In this document: piece by piece, positions 53,259-62,974 of the stretch
Position numbering within the stretch: the stretch's first letter is position 1
How the letters are laid out: the number at the start of each line of letters is the position of its first letter
Made by a program: the position numbers and the translations under genes
The notes under the pieces: generated by a model
What the model was told of the DNA's origin: nothing
Database searches by the model: none
The model's input: only the letters and a program-made list of their open reading frames with translations
NCBI RefSeq assembly: GCF_900492205.1
Contig: NZ_UEYQ01000017.1
Location: forward strand, 1 to 64,000
Length of the DNA: 64,000 nt
Reading direction: 5' to 3'
Origin: Ciceribacter sp. T2.26MG-112.2
GTDB taxonomy: Bacteria; Pseudomonadota; Alphaproteobacteria; Rhizobiales; Rhizobiaceae

Positions 53259-54080
53259 ATGACGACCGTTCTGGGAATTGATGCAGCTTGGACGGCGACA
53301 CAACCGAGTGGTGTCGCTTTGGTTTCCTCCATGGGTGGCGTTTGGCGCCTGATCTTCGCTGGAGCGTCCTATAGTCACCTCTTGATCTATGCCGATGAAG
53401 GCGTGATCTCCACGTCCCGCCCTTCTGGCTCGGTCGCAGAACCCGCGGCTCGCCTTGCGGCCTCAGGAAAAATTGCTGGAGCACCTGTCGATCTCGTGGC
53501 CGTGGATATGCCCCTATCTCGCGAGCCGATTGCAGCGCGGCGCGTGTCGGACAATCTTGTTTCGGCAGCTTACGGCGCTCGTCACTGCAGCACCTACACA
53601 CCAAGCGCGATCAGGCCCGGAAGGATCAGCGATGATCTCAGGAGAGGTTTCGAGCACTGCGTATATGGCCTGCTGACGAGGAAGATCAGCGGGCCTGGCC
53701 TGTTGGAAGTCTACCCGCATCCAGCCCTGGTCGAACTGATGCGCGCCGACAAGAGGCTGCCTTACAAGCAGGCGAAGACGCGCAACTATTGGCCAACGGA
53801 GGCCCCTATCAATCGGCGCCGTAGACTTTTGGATGCCTGGCGTATGATCGTCACCAGCCTTGACCTAGAAATAAAAGGCGTTTCCGCTGCATTGCAGCTA
53901 CCTCCGCTCGAGGCTTCATCATGGCAGTTGAAGGCGTGTGAGGACATACTCAACGCGGTCATCTGCGCTTGGGTCGGCATATGCGTTTACGAGGGATGCG
54001 CCCTGCCGTTTGGCGGCGACACTTCTGCAATTTGGATACCTCACCCGGAGCTTCTGGAATCTCGGCCAAACCGATCATGA
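53259..54080 (+). CDS. DUF429 family RNase H-like protein
   Basis: About 273 residues. TTVLGIDAAWTATQPSGVAL and LVAVDMPLSREPIAARRVSD match the DUF429 predicted nuclease family (RNase H fold, Asp-rich active site), with EVYPHPALVELM and the C-terminal NAVICAWVGICVYEG. Substrate unknown. ATG at 53259 lies 14 bases after the exonuclease stop. Last gene of the plus-strand TIR run. Confidence 0.78.
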   Translation: MTTVLGIDAAWTATQPSGVALVSSMGGVWRLIFAGASYSHLLIYADEGVISTSRPSGSVAEPAARLAASGKIAGAPVDLVAVDMPLSREPIAARRVSDNLVSAAYGARHCSTYTPSAIRPGRISDDLRRGFEHCVYGLLTRKISGPGLLEVYPHPALVELMRADKRLPYKQAKTRNYWPTEAPINRRRRLLDAWRMIVTSLDLEIKGVSAALQLPPLEASSWQLKACEDILNAVICAWVGICVYEGCALPFGGDTSAIWIPHPELLESRPNRS

Positions 54081-54464
54081 TCGCATTGGGGAAGGCCGGT
54101 GACCGCTGAACGCTTTGTTGGTGATCCTAGGAAAATGAACTATCCAGCACATTCAAGCGGTTGGGTGATCCAATAGATGTGGCGTTGGTTCGATTCCTTT
54201 CAAGGCGGAAAACTACCGCTTTGCGCCTCCATTGCGGTCCTTCGGGTGCCTGGTCCCCAATTCTAAGAAAAGCCGTTCGTTTCAGTAATCTCTGTTTGTT
54301 TCTATAGGTTCATTACGCCCATATGCTTCCGTCAGTGGATGGCAGTTTGTTCAGCCAGATGGAACCCTTGAGGTCCCACCTAGTCATTGGTCTCCATTGC
54401 GCACTCGTTTCGAGTCACCCAGCGTGGATGTTGGTTTGACTCCTCGTCCCGAAATAGCGCCTGC
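54081..54464. other. Intergenic, no gene seen
   Basis: About 380 bases between two converging gene sets. A/T content is higher than the chromosome. I see no coding frame with family features and no strong hairpin terminator. A short segment (GTTGGTTCGATTCCTTTCAA, from 54184) resembles one at 61401 but is too short to interpret. Confidence 0.4.
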
Positions 54465-54845
54465 TTAGGCTGAATCGATTGGATGCGCGGTAATCAAAAT
54501 AGGTGGTAGGCCGTCTCCGTGATCATTCCAAACCGTCCTAATGCAATAACTGCGGCCATTAGGCATTCCGACAAAGCAGTCAACGACCAGCTTCATTCCG
54601 AAGGCATGTTTCTCTACTGAAGCGACAGGATTGCAAGCAGCGTGCTCTCGCATCGTTTCCTTAAAGGACTCAATGTCTTCACGTTTGTGGCCAACGCCTT
54701 CAAAAAATTTGGCCTTCGCTGCTCCTATTGAATGGTTGCTGTTGAGAAGGTAGTCAGCGACCTTATTGTCGGCAATGCGAAGGTCTTGGGGGTTCTCAAT
54801 CCACGATTGCTGGCCTAGTGGCTGCCAAGGCGGGGTGTCATGCAT
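54465..54845 (-). CDS. DUF6883-like small protein
   Basis: 126 residues. RIADNKVADYLLNSNHSIGA, KAKFFEGVGHKREDIESFKE, a middle KHAFGMKLVVDCFVGMPNG and the end RTVWNDHGDGLPPILITAHP match what I know of DUF6883 proteins, which are often found beside DUF4926 proteins. Here its ATG overlaps the end of res by eight bases, and the res C-terminus looks like a DUF4926 domain. GGAG lies eight bases upstream of the ATG. Role unknown; a toxin/immunity-like pair is possible. Confidence 0.7.
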   Translation of the reverse strand: MHDTPPWQPLGQQSWIENPQDLRIADNKVADYLLNSNHSIGAAKAKFFEGVGHKREDIESFKETMREHAACNPVASVEKHAFGMKLVVDCFVGMPNGRSYCIRTVWNDHGDGLPPILITAHPIDSA

Positions 54846-57804
54846 CGATCGGCTCCAGATCACTCCCGAAGACCGTTACTGTCAAAGCCGGGGCAAGCGA
54901 AACCTCAACCTCGTATGCATCTCGCGACGGATAGCTATCGACGATGACTCCTTCTGTGCCTGCGGGAATATCGATTCTCGCGGCCGTGAAGGCACGCCGC
55001 AGCCTGACTAGGGAATGTGCGGCAAACCGATGGCCCGCTCTTCTCCGGATAATGTCCTCAATCTGATGGGGCGCGAACGCTACGTCCCAATCCCAGCGAC
55101 CGAAGCCACCTGAAGTATTGATTGCCCCGATCCACTCGTCGAGCGCGAGCCTTTTTGCCTTGTCCTGAGGGCTGTCAGTGCCCTTGACTTCCAGCGCCAG
55201 CATCGTCCCACCTGTGAGGCGCACAAGGAAGTCCGGAACATAGCGTCGCCGTGAACCCGCCCACATGTAGTAGATCTGGAAGCCGAGATGATCGTTCTTG
55301 GCATAGGCGATGACGTCGTCGCGCTTCTCGAAGATGTTCGCTGCATGTCCCTCCCAGGATGAATCCCCAACCAGGTGGCTGATATGCGACTTGGTTGTCG
55401 GAAAGCATGGCTTGGTGGTGTACCAGGTCCGCATCTGGCCGGTGGCGCCGATCGGGTTTTCCTCGTCGAACACCGGCGTCAGACGTTCCGTGTTCTGCTC
55501 GGTCACGTTGCTCAGCACATGCTGAACGACGAGGTCGATGTTGAGTGCGATCAGAATCCGCCGCCGAAGCGGGTCGGAGTGGAACAGCGACGGGATATCG
55601 AGGCGGTCGGAGTTGAGGAACGCCTCAACGATCCTGACCAGCTGCGCTGCGAGATACTCGTAGTTACCCGAAAAACCGTGGCTGAGTTCGGCGAAGGCCT
55701 TCCGTGCTGCCTGAAAGACGAGACGTTGCAGACGAAAGCCGTCAGGCAGTTTCTCGAGGTCGATGGCTGTCACCTTGCCCATGTCGGTCGCGCCGCCGAG
55801 CGCGGGGGCCAATTCCGCGCTGATTGGCGTGCTGGCAGGGTCGAGCACGAGCGGTGTTACCTTGCCCCAGTCCATGGCAAGTTTTGGTCTCACGACCGTT
55901 TCAACCCGCAGCACGTTCGGCCAGCGAAGTTCCAGGTGGGCCCGCTCGGGCAGGACTTCGATCTGAGTGGTCGGTTTCGGAGGCGGTGGAGCTTCCCCGC
56001 CTTCGCCTGTTTCCGAAATGGAAAGCGGCACGCCGAAAACGTTGACGTATTCGGGCAGGAACAGGCCATTCTCGTCCGTGTCATAGGACACCCGACGCAA
56101 TCCGCGCCCGACGACCTGTTCGCAGAGCAGCTGCGAGGTGAAGGCCCGGAGACCCATGATGTGCGTGACGTTCTTGGCGTCCCATCCCTCCGACAGCATC
56201 GCAACCGATATGACGTTCTGCAGATCCTGTCCGGCCGCACCCCGCTTTCCGACGTTGTCCACGATCTCACGCAGCAGTTCTTCCTTCTTCAGGGCGCGTA
56301 ACTGCTGGCGGCGGGTCTCGGGGATGGTCGCAGCGTCGATGATTGCCTTCAGCCGCGCCTCGTAATCCTTGTCGGAGGTCGCGGTCTCGCCGATCTCAGC
56401 CTTCTCCAGCACCTTGGAATCGACCCGGAGCGTTCGGGTCGGTGCGTGCAATTCCGGCCAGTGCGCATCGCCCTTGTTGAAATAGGTCTCGATGCGGGCT
56501 GCGGTTTCGGTGCGGTTGCAGACCGTCAGCATGACCGGCGGGGAATGATGCCCGGCCTCCTGCCATTGCGCCCGAGTTTCCCGCCAGTCGGCGCCGAGCA
56601 GCGTATAGGCGTCCTGGACCAGCTTCGGCAGCGCTTCATGCGCTTCGGCCTTGCGGTTCAGATCTTCGGAAACGGTCGGGTCGCGGTAAATGTGGTAGAG
56701 TTTCGAGCGCAGCGTCTTAGCATCCGGAACCGCATCGTCCCTGACCACCACGCGCGGAGTCTTCACCAGCCCGGCCTCGATCGCGTCGTTTAGGCCGAAA
56801 TCCGAGATGATCCAGTCGAACAGCGCAGTATCGGTGCTCTTCTTACCCGTCGGCGCGAAGGGCGTTGCCGACAGGTCGAAGCAGCGCTGGATGCGCCGGG
56901 TCTTGTGGATGCGGTCGAGCCCCTCGATCCAGCGCGTTGCCTCGTCGAGGTCGATGCCATGCTCCTCGGCATGCTTCTTGCTGATCTTCACCTCGGGCGG
57001 CTTGCGATAGGCGTGGTGTGCCTCGTCGTTGATGACGATGATGTCCTTGTGCGCCGCCAGCTTGCCCAGCACGCGCCGTGTGAAGGCTTCGTCGGATTCG
57101 CGCCCCTTCTTCACCACCGAGCGGTCCGCTTCCTTCAGCGGCATTAGCGTGTGCCAGTTCTCGATCATCACCTCCGCCTGGTTCAGTTTCTGGCGCAGGG
57201 CCTCGGACGGGCACAGGTTGAACTCGTCGTAATAGCTGCCCTCGCTGGGCAATAGCACCTGCAGCCGTTCCTTCACGGTCAGGCCGGGCGCCACGATGAA
57301 CACAGCGCGGCTGAAGTCCTTGTTCCGCTTCGGATAGGTCAGCGCGTTCAGCACCTGCCAGGTGATGATCATCGCCATCACCGTGGTCTTGCCCGCGCCC
57401 GTGGCCATCTTGTTGCAGAGCCGCTCCCACGCGCCGCCATCGCCGGGGATCGCGATGCCCTGCTTGTAGCCTGCCGCGCCTTCGACCCACCAGATCAATG
57501 TCTCGATGGCCTCAAGCTGGCAGAAGTAGAACGGATGCTGCCGCGCCTCGCGGTCGTGCCAGTGCTCCAGCAGCTTGCGGGTGACGATGGTCACGCCGGG
57601 CCAGCTGTCTGCGCGCCACTGATCCACACGGGTGCGGATCGTGTTCACCAGGTCCAGCACCTCGGTCCGCTTGGTGTTGTTGCGCGCGTCGAAGACCTCG
57701 TAGCTTGCCGGCCGCCGCTCGGGCTTGATCTCCAGCTTGCCGCCCTTGGCCTCCACCCAATGCTGCGCCGGGCAAACGAAGGGCGAATTGATGATGAGGG
57801 ACAT
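54838..57804 (-). CDS. res: Type III restriction enzyme Res subunit with DUF4926-like tail
   Basis: 988 residues. SF2 helicase: KMATGAGKTTVMAMIITW near 133, INDEAHHAYRKPPE near 260 (DEAH box), DLSATPF and the late VVGRGLRR. PD-(D/E)xK nuclease at about 863-880: RRYVPDFLVRLTGG then ALEVKGTD. The last 60 residues (VRLRRAFTAARIDIPAGTEG, DAYEVEVSLAPALTVTVFG) look like a fused DUF4926 domain, not part of usual Res proteins. The start is four bases after the mod stop. Cuts DNA after translocation when the site is unmethylated. Confidence 0.9.
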   Translation of the reverse strand: MSLIINSPFVCPAQHWVEAKGGKLEIKPERRPASYEVFDARNNTKRTEVLDLVNTIRTRVDQWRADSWPGVTIVTRKLLEHWHDREARQHPFYFCQLEAIETLIWWVEGAAGYKQGIAIPGDGGAWERLCNKMATGAGKTTVMAMIITWQVLNALTYPKRNKDFSRAVFIVAPGLTVKERLQVLLPSEGSYYDEFNLCPSEALRQKLNQAEVMIENWHTLMPLKEADRSVVKKGRESDEAFTRRVLGKLAAHKDIIVINDEAHHAYRKPPEVKISKKHAEEHGIDLDEATRWIEGLDRIHKTRRIQRCFDLSATPFAPTGKKSTDTALFDWIISDFGLNDAIEAGLVKTPRVVVRDDAVPDAKTLRSKLYHIYRDPTVSEDLNRKAEAHEALPKLVQDAYTLLGADWRETRAQWQEAGHHSPPVMLTVCNRTETAARIETYFNKGDAHWPELHAPTRTLRVDSKVLEKAEIGETATSDKDYEARLKAIIDAATIPETRRQQLRALKKEELLREIVDNVGKRGAAGQDLQNVISVAMLSEGWDAKNVTHIMGLRAFTSQLLCEQVVGRGLRRVSYDTDENGLFLPEYVNVFGVPLSISETGEGGEAPPPPKPTTQIEVLPERAHLELRWPNVLRVETVVRPKLAMDWGKVTPLVLDPASTPISAELAPALGGATDMGKVTAIDLEKLPDGFRLQRLVFQAARKAFAELSHGFSGNYEYLAAQLVRIVEAFLNSDRLDIPSLFHSDPLRRRILIALNIDLVVQHVLSNVTEQNTERLTPVFDEENPIGATGQMRTWYTTKPCFPTTKSHISHLVGDSSWEGHAANIFEKRDDVIAYAKNDHLGFQIYYMWAGSRRRYVPDFLVRLTGGTMLALEVKGTDSPQDKAKRLALDEWIGAINTSGGFGRWDWDVAFAPHQIEDIIRRRAGHRFAAHSLVRLRRAFTAARIDIPAGTEGVIVDSYPSRDAYEVEVSLAPALTVTVFGSDLEPIDA

Positions 57805-57808
57805 GGGC

Positions 57809-60800
57809 TTATCCCTCCAGCGACATGATCTTGAGCGACTCGATCCCGCGGTCGTCCACGATCTTGACCGCGATGCGTCGGTTCTCGCCCGCTTCGAAGG
57901 GCAGCGAGACGGTGCCGTGGAACTGCTCCAGCAGGTCTTCGTCCAGCTCTGCCCTCACGGTCTTGCGCAGGCGGTTCCAGCCGCCCTTCGCATCCGCCAT
58001 CGGGAAGAACACCTGATGCGGCATCAAGGATCGGTTGTCGTAATCCACGTCAAGCGACCACATGGCGATCTGCTTGGTGCCGCCCGAGACCAGATCGCCC
58101 TTGCGCGGATCGAAATAGTCGAAACCGTTGACCTGAACCTCCCACATCCCGTCCTTGCGCTTGCGCAGGTCCACATCCGGCTGGCCCATCAGCCAGAAGG
58201 ACTGGTTCGAACTGCGGCCTCTCTTCAGATCCTCGGTCAGAAGGTCGGTGTTCATCTGCGCCTTGAGCAGCGTGACGCCGGGCCAGTTTACCTCGTCGAT
58301 GTCCTTCGCCGCCTCCGGGTCGAAGGTGAAGGCGCAGAACAGGATGAATTTCGGGGACGGGCGCAGGGTCTCGGCCTCGGTCAGCGCCAGTTCCACCTGC
58401 CGCTGCTCCAGTGCCGCGTGCTCGGGCCCGAAGCTGACGACGACGCGCTCGCCGGTCTCGGCAAGTGATCCGCTAGCGTGGATGTGCTTCAGCCCCGGCA
58501 GCGTCTCGAACTCGGCGAAGCGGAGCATGGCGCCGCCCTTGCCGCGCACGCCGGTCTTCAGGAGTTCGTCGCGCCACAGCGCCTGGCGCGAGGTTTCCCC
58601 AGAGCGGGCGACGGTCTCGTCGGCCTCTTGTGGAGGCAAGCTGTCGTCGAGCGACAGGACGGTCGGGGCCGGCACCGCCTCGACCGAGAACGGCCCGCAG
58701 ATGCGTAGCTTGGAACGGTCTGGCTTGGGCTCGGTATAGAGGGTTTCCTGATCGGCATGATCAGCGATAGACTGGTCTATCCTGCGTTGCATCCCTTTTC
58801 GGGCAGCGTGGAAGGCATCGAAGGGCGCACGGGCGGCCTCGGGCCAGTCCTCTGGTAAGTCGAACGGCACTTCCCATTCGTGCAGATTGTCGCCCTTGGC
58901 GAAGTCCACCGGTTCACCCTTGCGCACCCCCTGCGTCGACCTGAGTGGCTTTGGCTGGGTCGTTGTCAAGATGGCGTTCAAGTCGGCCAGTGCCGCTTCG
59001 AGCTTTGGGTGGTCCTCGTCGTAAATCGTGTCGATGTCAGGATTATTGGCAATCTTTCCAAGCATAACACGCGGTGTCGTTTCGTAATCGAAACCGCCTT
59101 TCAGCCCCTCATGCGGATATCGCAGCGCGAAATATTCGAAACTCGCCGTCATCAACCGATGCTTTGCCAACGAAATTGCCACACGAGAGGTATCGCAGGT
59201 GATCCAGCGCCGCCCCCATTTTTCGGCGACGAAAGCGGTGGTGCCGGAGCCGCAGGTGGGATCGAGCACAAGATCGCCGGGATCGGTGGTCATGAGGAGG
59301 CAGCGTTCGATGATCTTGTTGCTTGTCTGAACTACATAAACTTTCGGATCGGCGCGATCCTGAACTGCACCAGCAATATCGAACCAGTTGTCTGTAATCG
59401 GCACTTGGTCGAAATCCGTGAAAAAGCGGACATAGCGGAGTTTACCGCGCGGTGTGATTAGGAAACGATTCGCTCTGGTAAGACGCCGCATTCCATGAGG
59501 AACCGGGGCCTTCCAATGGTTGCCAGCGCCGGGATGGAAGGTCATTCCACACCAGTCCCAGTCCTCTGTAGCAGCTCCTTCGCCCTGCGAACTAGGGTTG
59601 TCGTCGGTGAAGATTCTTGTTTCTTCCGGGACCATTTCTGGTCTTTGCCTTTGCTCTTTGGGTAGCGGGCCTCGACTGCCATTGGCAAATTGTGCCTGAT
59701 CGTAGTCCCCACGCACCGCTTCAGACCGGTCTTTTCGGAGGTAGAGACGATTGAATTTCACCTTCTCTTTGTTCTTGGCGAACCAGAGAATGTAATCGCC
59801 CGTCCGGCTGAGGCCCGATGTGGCGAATCCTCCGGTCGTGGAATAGCTGATAAGCGACATCGTGTTTTCAGCGCCGAACACCTCTGAAAGCAGCTGTCGA
59901 ACGTGGTGCAGGTTCTCATCCGAAATCTGCACAAACACGGACCCGCTCTCGGTCAGCAGTTCCCGCGCCAGCATCAGCCGGTCGCGCAGATAGGTGAGGT
60001 AGGAGTGGATGCCGAGTTCCCAGGTATCCCGGAACGCCTTGATCATCTCGGGTTCCTGGGTGAGGTCTGCATCCGAGCGGTCCTTCACGTCGCGCTTGTT
60101 TGTAAAGGGCTGGAAGTTCGACCCGTATTTGATGCCGTAGGGCGGGTCGATGTAGATCATCTGCACCTTGCCGCCCATGCTCTCCTTTGTCAGGAGCGAG
60201 TTCATCACCAGAAGGCTGTCGCCCGCCACCAGCCGGTTCGACCAGCCCTTTTCGTGGTGGTAGAAATCCAGCGCCTGGCGCAGTGGCAGGTTCTCGAACG
60301 GCGCCGCGAACAGGTCGGGCTGCCGCCACTGCGTCGCCGAATCCTTGCCCTTCAGCCGCTTGGCCGCATTGGCAAGGATCGTCGCCGGGTCCACCCGTTC
60401 ATGGACATGGAGCGAGACGGTATCGACCTCAACGCTGGTTCGCTCCGCCTTACCCGTCCAGTTGAGATAGGGTGCCTGCAGCCGCTTCAGCTCCTGCAGC
60501 GCGTCCCGCATCTGTTCGAGATCACCGCTGGCCAGCGCATCGTCGATCAGCCGTTCGATCCCCGCGCGTGCAGAGTCGAAATTCAGCACCGGGTCCAGAT
60601 GTGGGTCATAGGCCCAGACCGTCTTGTCGCCATCCGGATCGGTGCCGGCATGGACCATGCCCACCTCGGGGTTGTTCACCCGCGTCTCGCCGTGGCGGTA
60701 GGACAGCACCTGCACCGGCCCGTCCGGCCTGCGCGCGACCTTCTTCCCGGCCTTGGCCCGTCGCTGACGCGAGGCCGCTTCTTCGGTGTGGGTCAGTTCG

Positions 60801-61063
60801 AACCCGTCGTCCTCGTCGCTCTCATCCTCGTCCAGGTCGTCATCCTCATCGTCCGGTTCATCTGTGACACGGAAGATCGACCCGCCACGTCCCTTGCCAT
60901 GCCCCAGCACGCCCTCATCTATCAGCGCATCGCGCGCGGCGATGTAGTCGTCTTCGGTCAGGTCCGGCATGTGCTCGCGAAGCAGCGCCAGCATGGCCGC
61001 GGTGCCAATGGTGGAACCATCTTCGGGTGTCAGGGACAGGATCAGGTTGGAAACATCGGACAT
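57809..61063 (-). CDS. mod: Type III site-specific DNA-methyltransferase Mod
   Basis: 1084 residues, larger than most Mod proteins. Residues 1-67 look like a winged helix (STIGTAAMLALLREHMPDLT), then an acidic linker (DEDDDLDEDESDEDD). Catalytic part: VQMIYIDPPYGIKYGSNFQP near 304 (motif IV, DPPY) before LDPTCGSGTTAFVAEKWG near 601 (motif I), a beta-class N6-adenine or N4-cytosine order. The target-recognition part lies between. Long C-terminal third includes NGFDYFDPRKGDLVSGG. First gene of a mod-res-DUF6883 operon. Confidence 0.92.
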   Translation of the reverse strand: MSDVSNLILSLTPEDGSTIGTAAMLALLREHMPDLTEDDYIAARDALIDEGVLGHGKGRGGSIFRVTDEPDDEDDDLDEDESDEDDGFELTHTEEAASRQRRAKAGKKVARRPDGPVQVLSYRHGETRVNNPEVGMVHAGTDPDGDKTVWAYDPHLDPVLNFDSARAGIERLIDDALASGDLEQMRDALQELKRLQAPYLNWTGKAERTSVEVDTVSLHVHERVDPATILANAAKRLKGKDSATQWRQPDLFAAPFENLPLRQALDFYHHEKGWSNRLVAGDSLLVMNSLLTKESMGGKVQMIYIDPPYGIKYGSNFQPFTNKRDVKDRSDADLTQEPEMIKAFRDTWELGIHSYLTYLRDRLMLARELLTESGSVFVQISDENLHHVRQLLSEVFGAENTMSLISYSTTGGFATSGLSRTGDYILWFAKNKEKVKFNRLYLRKDRSEAVRGDYDQAQFANGSRGPLPKEQRQRPEMVPEETRIFTDDNPSSQGEGAATEDWDWCGMTFHPGAGNHWKAPVPHGMRRLTRANRFLITPRGKLRYVRFFTDFDQVPITDNWFDIAGAVQDRADPKVYVVQTSNKIIERCLLMTTDPGDLVLDPTCGSGTTAFVAEKWGRRWITCDTSRVAISLAKHRLMTASFEYFALRYPHEGLKGGFDYETTPRVMLGKIANNPDIDTIYDEDHPKLEAALADLNAILTTTQPKPLRSTQGVRKGEPVDFAKGDNLHEWEVPFDLPEDWPEAARAPFDAFHAARKGMQRRIDQSIADHADQETLYTEPKPDRSKLRICGPFSVEAVPAPTVLSLDDSLPPQEADETVARSGETSRQALWRDELLKTGVRGKGGAMLRFAEFETLPGLKHIHASGSLAETGERVVVSFGPEHAALEQRQVELALTEAETLRPSPKFILFCAFTFDPEAAKDIDEVNWPGVTLLKAQMNTDLLTEDLKRGRSSNQSFWLMGQPDVDLRKRKDGMWEVQVNGFDYFDPRKGDLVSGGTKQIAMWSLDVDYDNRSLMPHQVFFPMADAKGGWNRLRKTVRAELDEDLLEQFHGTVSLPFEAGENRRIAVKIVDDRGIESLKIMSLEG

Positions 61064-61866
61064 GGGGGCCAGGAACTCACGAAACGGTCTTGTTTTCCAT
61101 TACCTATCGCGCCGGTTGTCCGTTTGCACCTAGGAATTCAATTTCCTCATGCCCGACCGAAGATCAGAAAGCGAGCGAGTATGCGAATGGCCGATTCGGT
61201 GAAGCTGCAGCGCAGTATCGAGGGGTGTCGCAAATGGCCCTGAGGGGCGTGAGTGAGCCGCTCTCAACGCGGAACGTTTGCTTTACCCGCTGCACTAACG
61301 GCCTGACAGGTTGCGGTCCCCTTCCGGACAGCCCATAGTCGACCAGATGCTTGATCTCGCTGATGTATTTACCGCCTTGCATCCGAAATTCTGGCGGGTC
61401 GTTGGTTCATATCCCTTCAAGAGGCAATCTCGCAAGCAATCTTTTGTACACGGGCTTGCGCCTGCATTTACCAGCTTGACCAAGCTAGCGAGGTGCGATG
61501 GACGACAAGCGAACCTTGAGGCACGAGGACGGAGCTCACACGTCTCACTGCCGCGCGAATGCGGAACGCCATGGCCGGGGGAAGTCGGTTCCGCCTGACC
61601 CTTTCGGGTCGCTTTGCTCAGGCTCCTGCGGCTTCCCTTGTTCCGACTCTGGCGTAACGAGAATTCCCGCTTTCGCGCCCTGCGGCCGCCGCTATGCTGA
61701 AAGCTCCGATATTCTTCATTGTCTGACCCGGATCTCGCGCAAGCGCGGCCTTGATCCGGAGGAAACCAAGGATTGATAGGAATGTAGATCTCGAATCGCG
61801 GAACGAATCAGGCCCATGGTTTTGCTTGCGTTCGAGTCGCAAACACCTGCAACACGTCGGCATTGC
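61064..61866. other. Intergenic, possibly decayed sequence
   Basis: About 800 bases with no gene I can support. Short open frames on both strands have no family features. It must hold the mod promoter at its left end. Stretches around 61230-61300 and 61420-61500 look vaguely tRNA-like when read on the minus strand, but no complete cloverleaf forms. Probably island debris. Confidence 0.4.
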
Positions 61867-62796
61867 TCATTCCGTATTGCGAGCCAACGTCTGGAGCCGT
61901 TCCGCACATACTTCCTTGACGAGATCGAGCAACACGGCCGTCCGCTCGTGCAGCCAGGCCAATGCCTCCTCGCTGATCTCGAAATGCTTGGAATACCGCG
62001 CCTTCACATAGGCCTCGTTCAAAGTATTGAACCATGCCCGTTCGCGGTGTTGGTCACGCGGAAATGCTTCCGCCAGCCGTCGATCCTGACCTTCCGCCAG
62101 TGAACGGAGAAACTTGATGTTGTGGGAGGGTGGTCCGTAGTTGGTCAGGGTCAGCAGAACGCAAGCGTATGCCTGCTCCAACGCCTGATGAAGGCTGAAA
62201 GCGGCCCAGTTCGTCCAAACATCCCCGATCCTGCTGGCTTTTCCACGTTGAAACTCGGCGGTCTCGAGTATTGCCTTCGCTTCTGCAAATCGCTGCTCGA
62301 AATGCTCGGTCGCGACTTTCAGGCGATCGATCGGGTCGAGTGGCCTGGGCTCTGCCAGCGGCTCGTCATCCAGCTCGTAGAGGACGATGCCTTCCTTGCG
62401 GATATCGGAGAAAAAGTACTGCCCTTCCTTCAGATAGGTGTTCACCTCGCGCAGCGAATGCACAATGAAGCTCACCGGCGTCTCGATCGCACTTTCGCGG
62501 TTTAGCCGATCGGCGGCTTTGTACCAGTAGTCCTCGAACGCGCAGAGCTTGCGATTGTTGACGATGACGAGAAGGTCGAAGTCGGAGCGGTAACCTTTCA
62601 TGGTGAAGGGCTCGTCGACCCAGCCGCCCTTGGCATAGGATCCGAACAGGATGATTTTGAGGATCCTGCCGCGTTTCTTGAATTCCGCCGATCCTTCTTT
62701 TAGCGCATCCTCGAATTCTTCGTGCAGGATTTCCAGGACGCGACCGAGCTCGCGTTGCTTGCGGAGCGGCATATGATCGAGAGAGGACTTCATCAT
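61867..62796 (-). CDS. Nucleotidyltransferase-HEPN fusion protein
   Basis: About 309 residues. N-terminal MNT nucleotidyltransferase: ILFGSYAKGGWVDEPF (G52-S53), YRSDFDLLVIV with Asp72 and Asp74 as metal ligands. C-terminal HEPN domain (about 190-300): NWAAFSLHQALEQAYACVLL, NIKFLRSLAEGQD and KARYSKHFEISEEAL. In two-gene MNT/HEPN systems the MNT part adds AMP to silence a HEPN RNase; here both are in one chain. ATG at 62796 is chosen over a more upstream start. Likely an island toxin or stress module; activity is inferred. Confidence 0.82.
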   Translation of the reverse strand: MMKSSLDHMPLRKQRELGRVLEILHEEFEDALKEGSAEFKKRGRILKIILFGSYAKGGWVDEPFTMKGYRSDFDLLVIVNNRKLCAFEDYWYKAADRLNRESAIETPVSFIVHSLREVNTYLKEGQYFFSDIRKEGIVLYELDDEPLAEPRPLDPIDRLKVATEHFEQRFAEAKAILETAEFQRGKASRIGDVWTNWAAFSLHQALEQAYACVLLTLTNYGPPSHNIKFLRSLAEGQDRRLAEAFPRDQHRERAWFNTLNEAYVKARYSKHFEISEEALAWLHERTAVLLDLVKEVCAERLQTLARNTE

Positions 62797-62974
62797 GGGC
62801 GGGCAACGATCCGCAGGCTGGCTGCTATGAAGGGCTGGTGGCAATGGGGTCTATCAATTGCGTGATCGTATACCAAGGGTGGCGTGCAACCAACACCGGA
62901 CCCAGATGGTGTTGCGACAGCACCGTTCATCGCGGCCGTCCGCCATCTGCTTGTTTCTGATTTCCATTGCTCTT

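Noticed and set aside
54184..54205. GTTGGTTCGATTCCTTTCAA resembling 61401-61421, considered as an attachment repeat
   Set aside because: Only about 20 bases with several mismatches and not similar to the tRNA-Phe 3' end.
61401..61500. Possible tRNA or tRNA fragment on the minus strand
   Set aside because: Parts resemble D- and T-arms but no acceptor or anticodon stem pairs properly.
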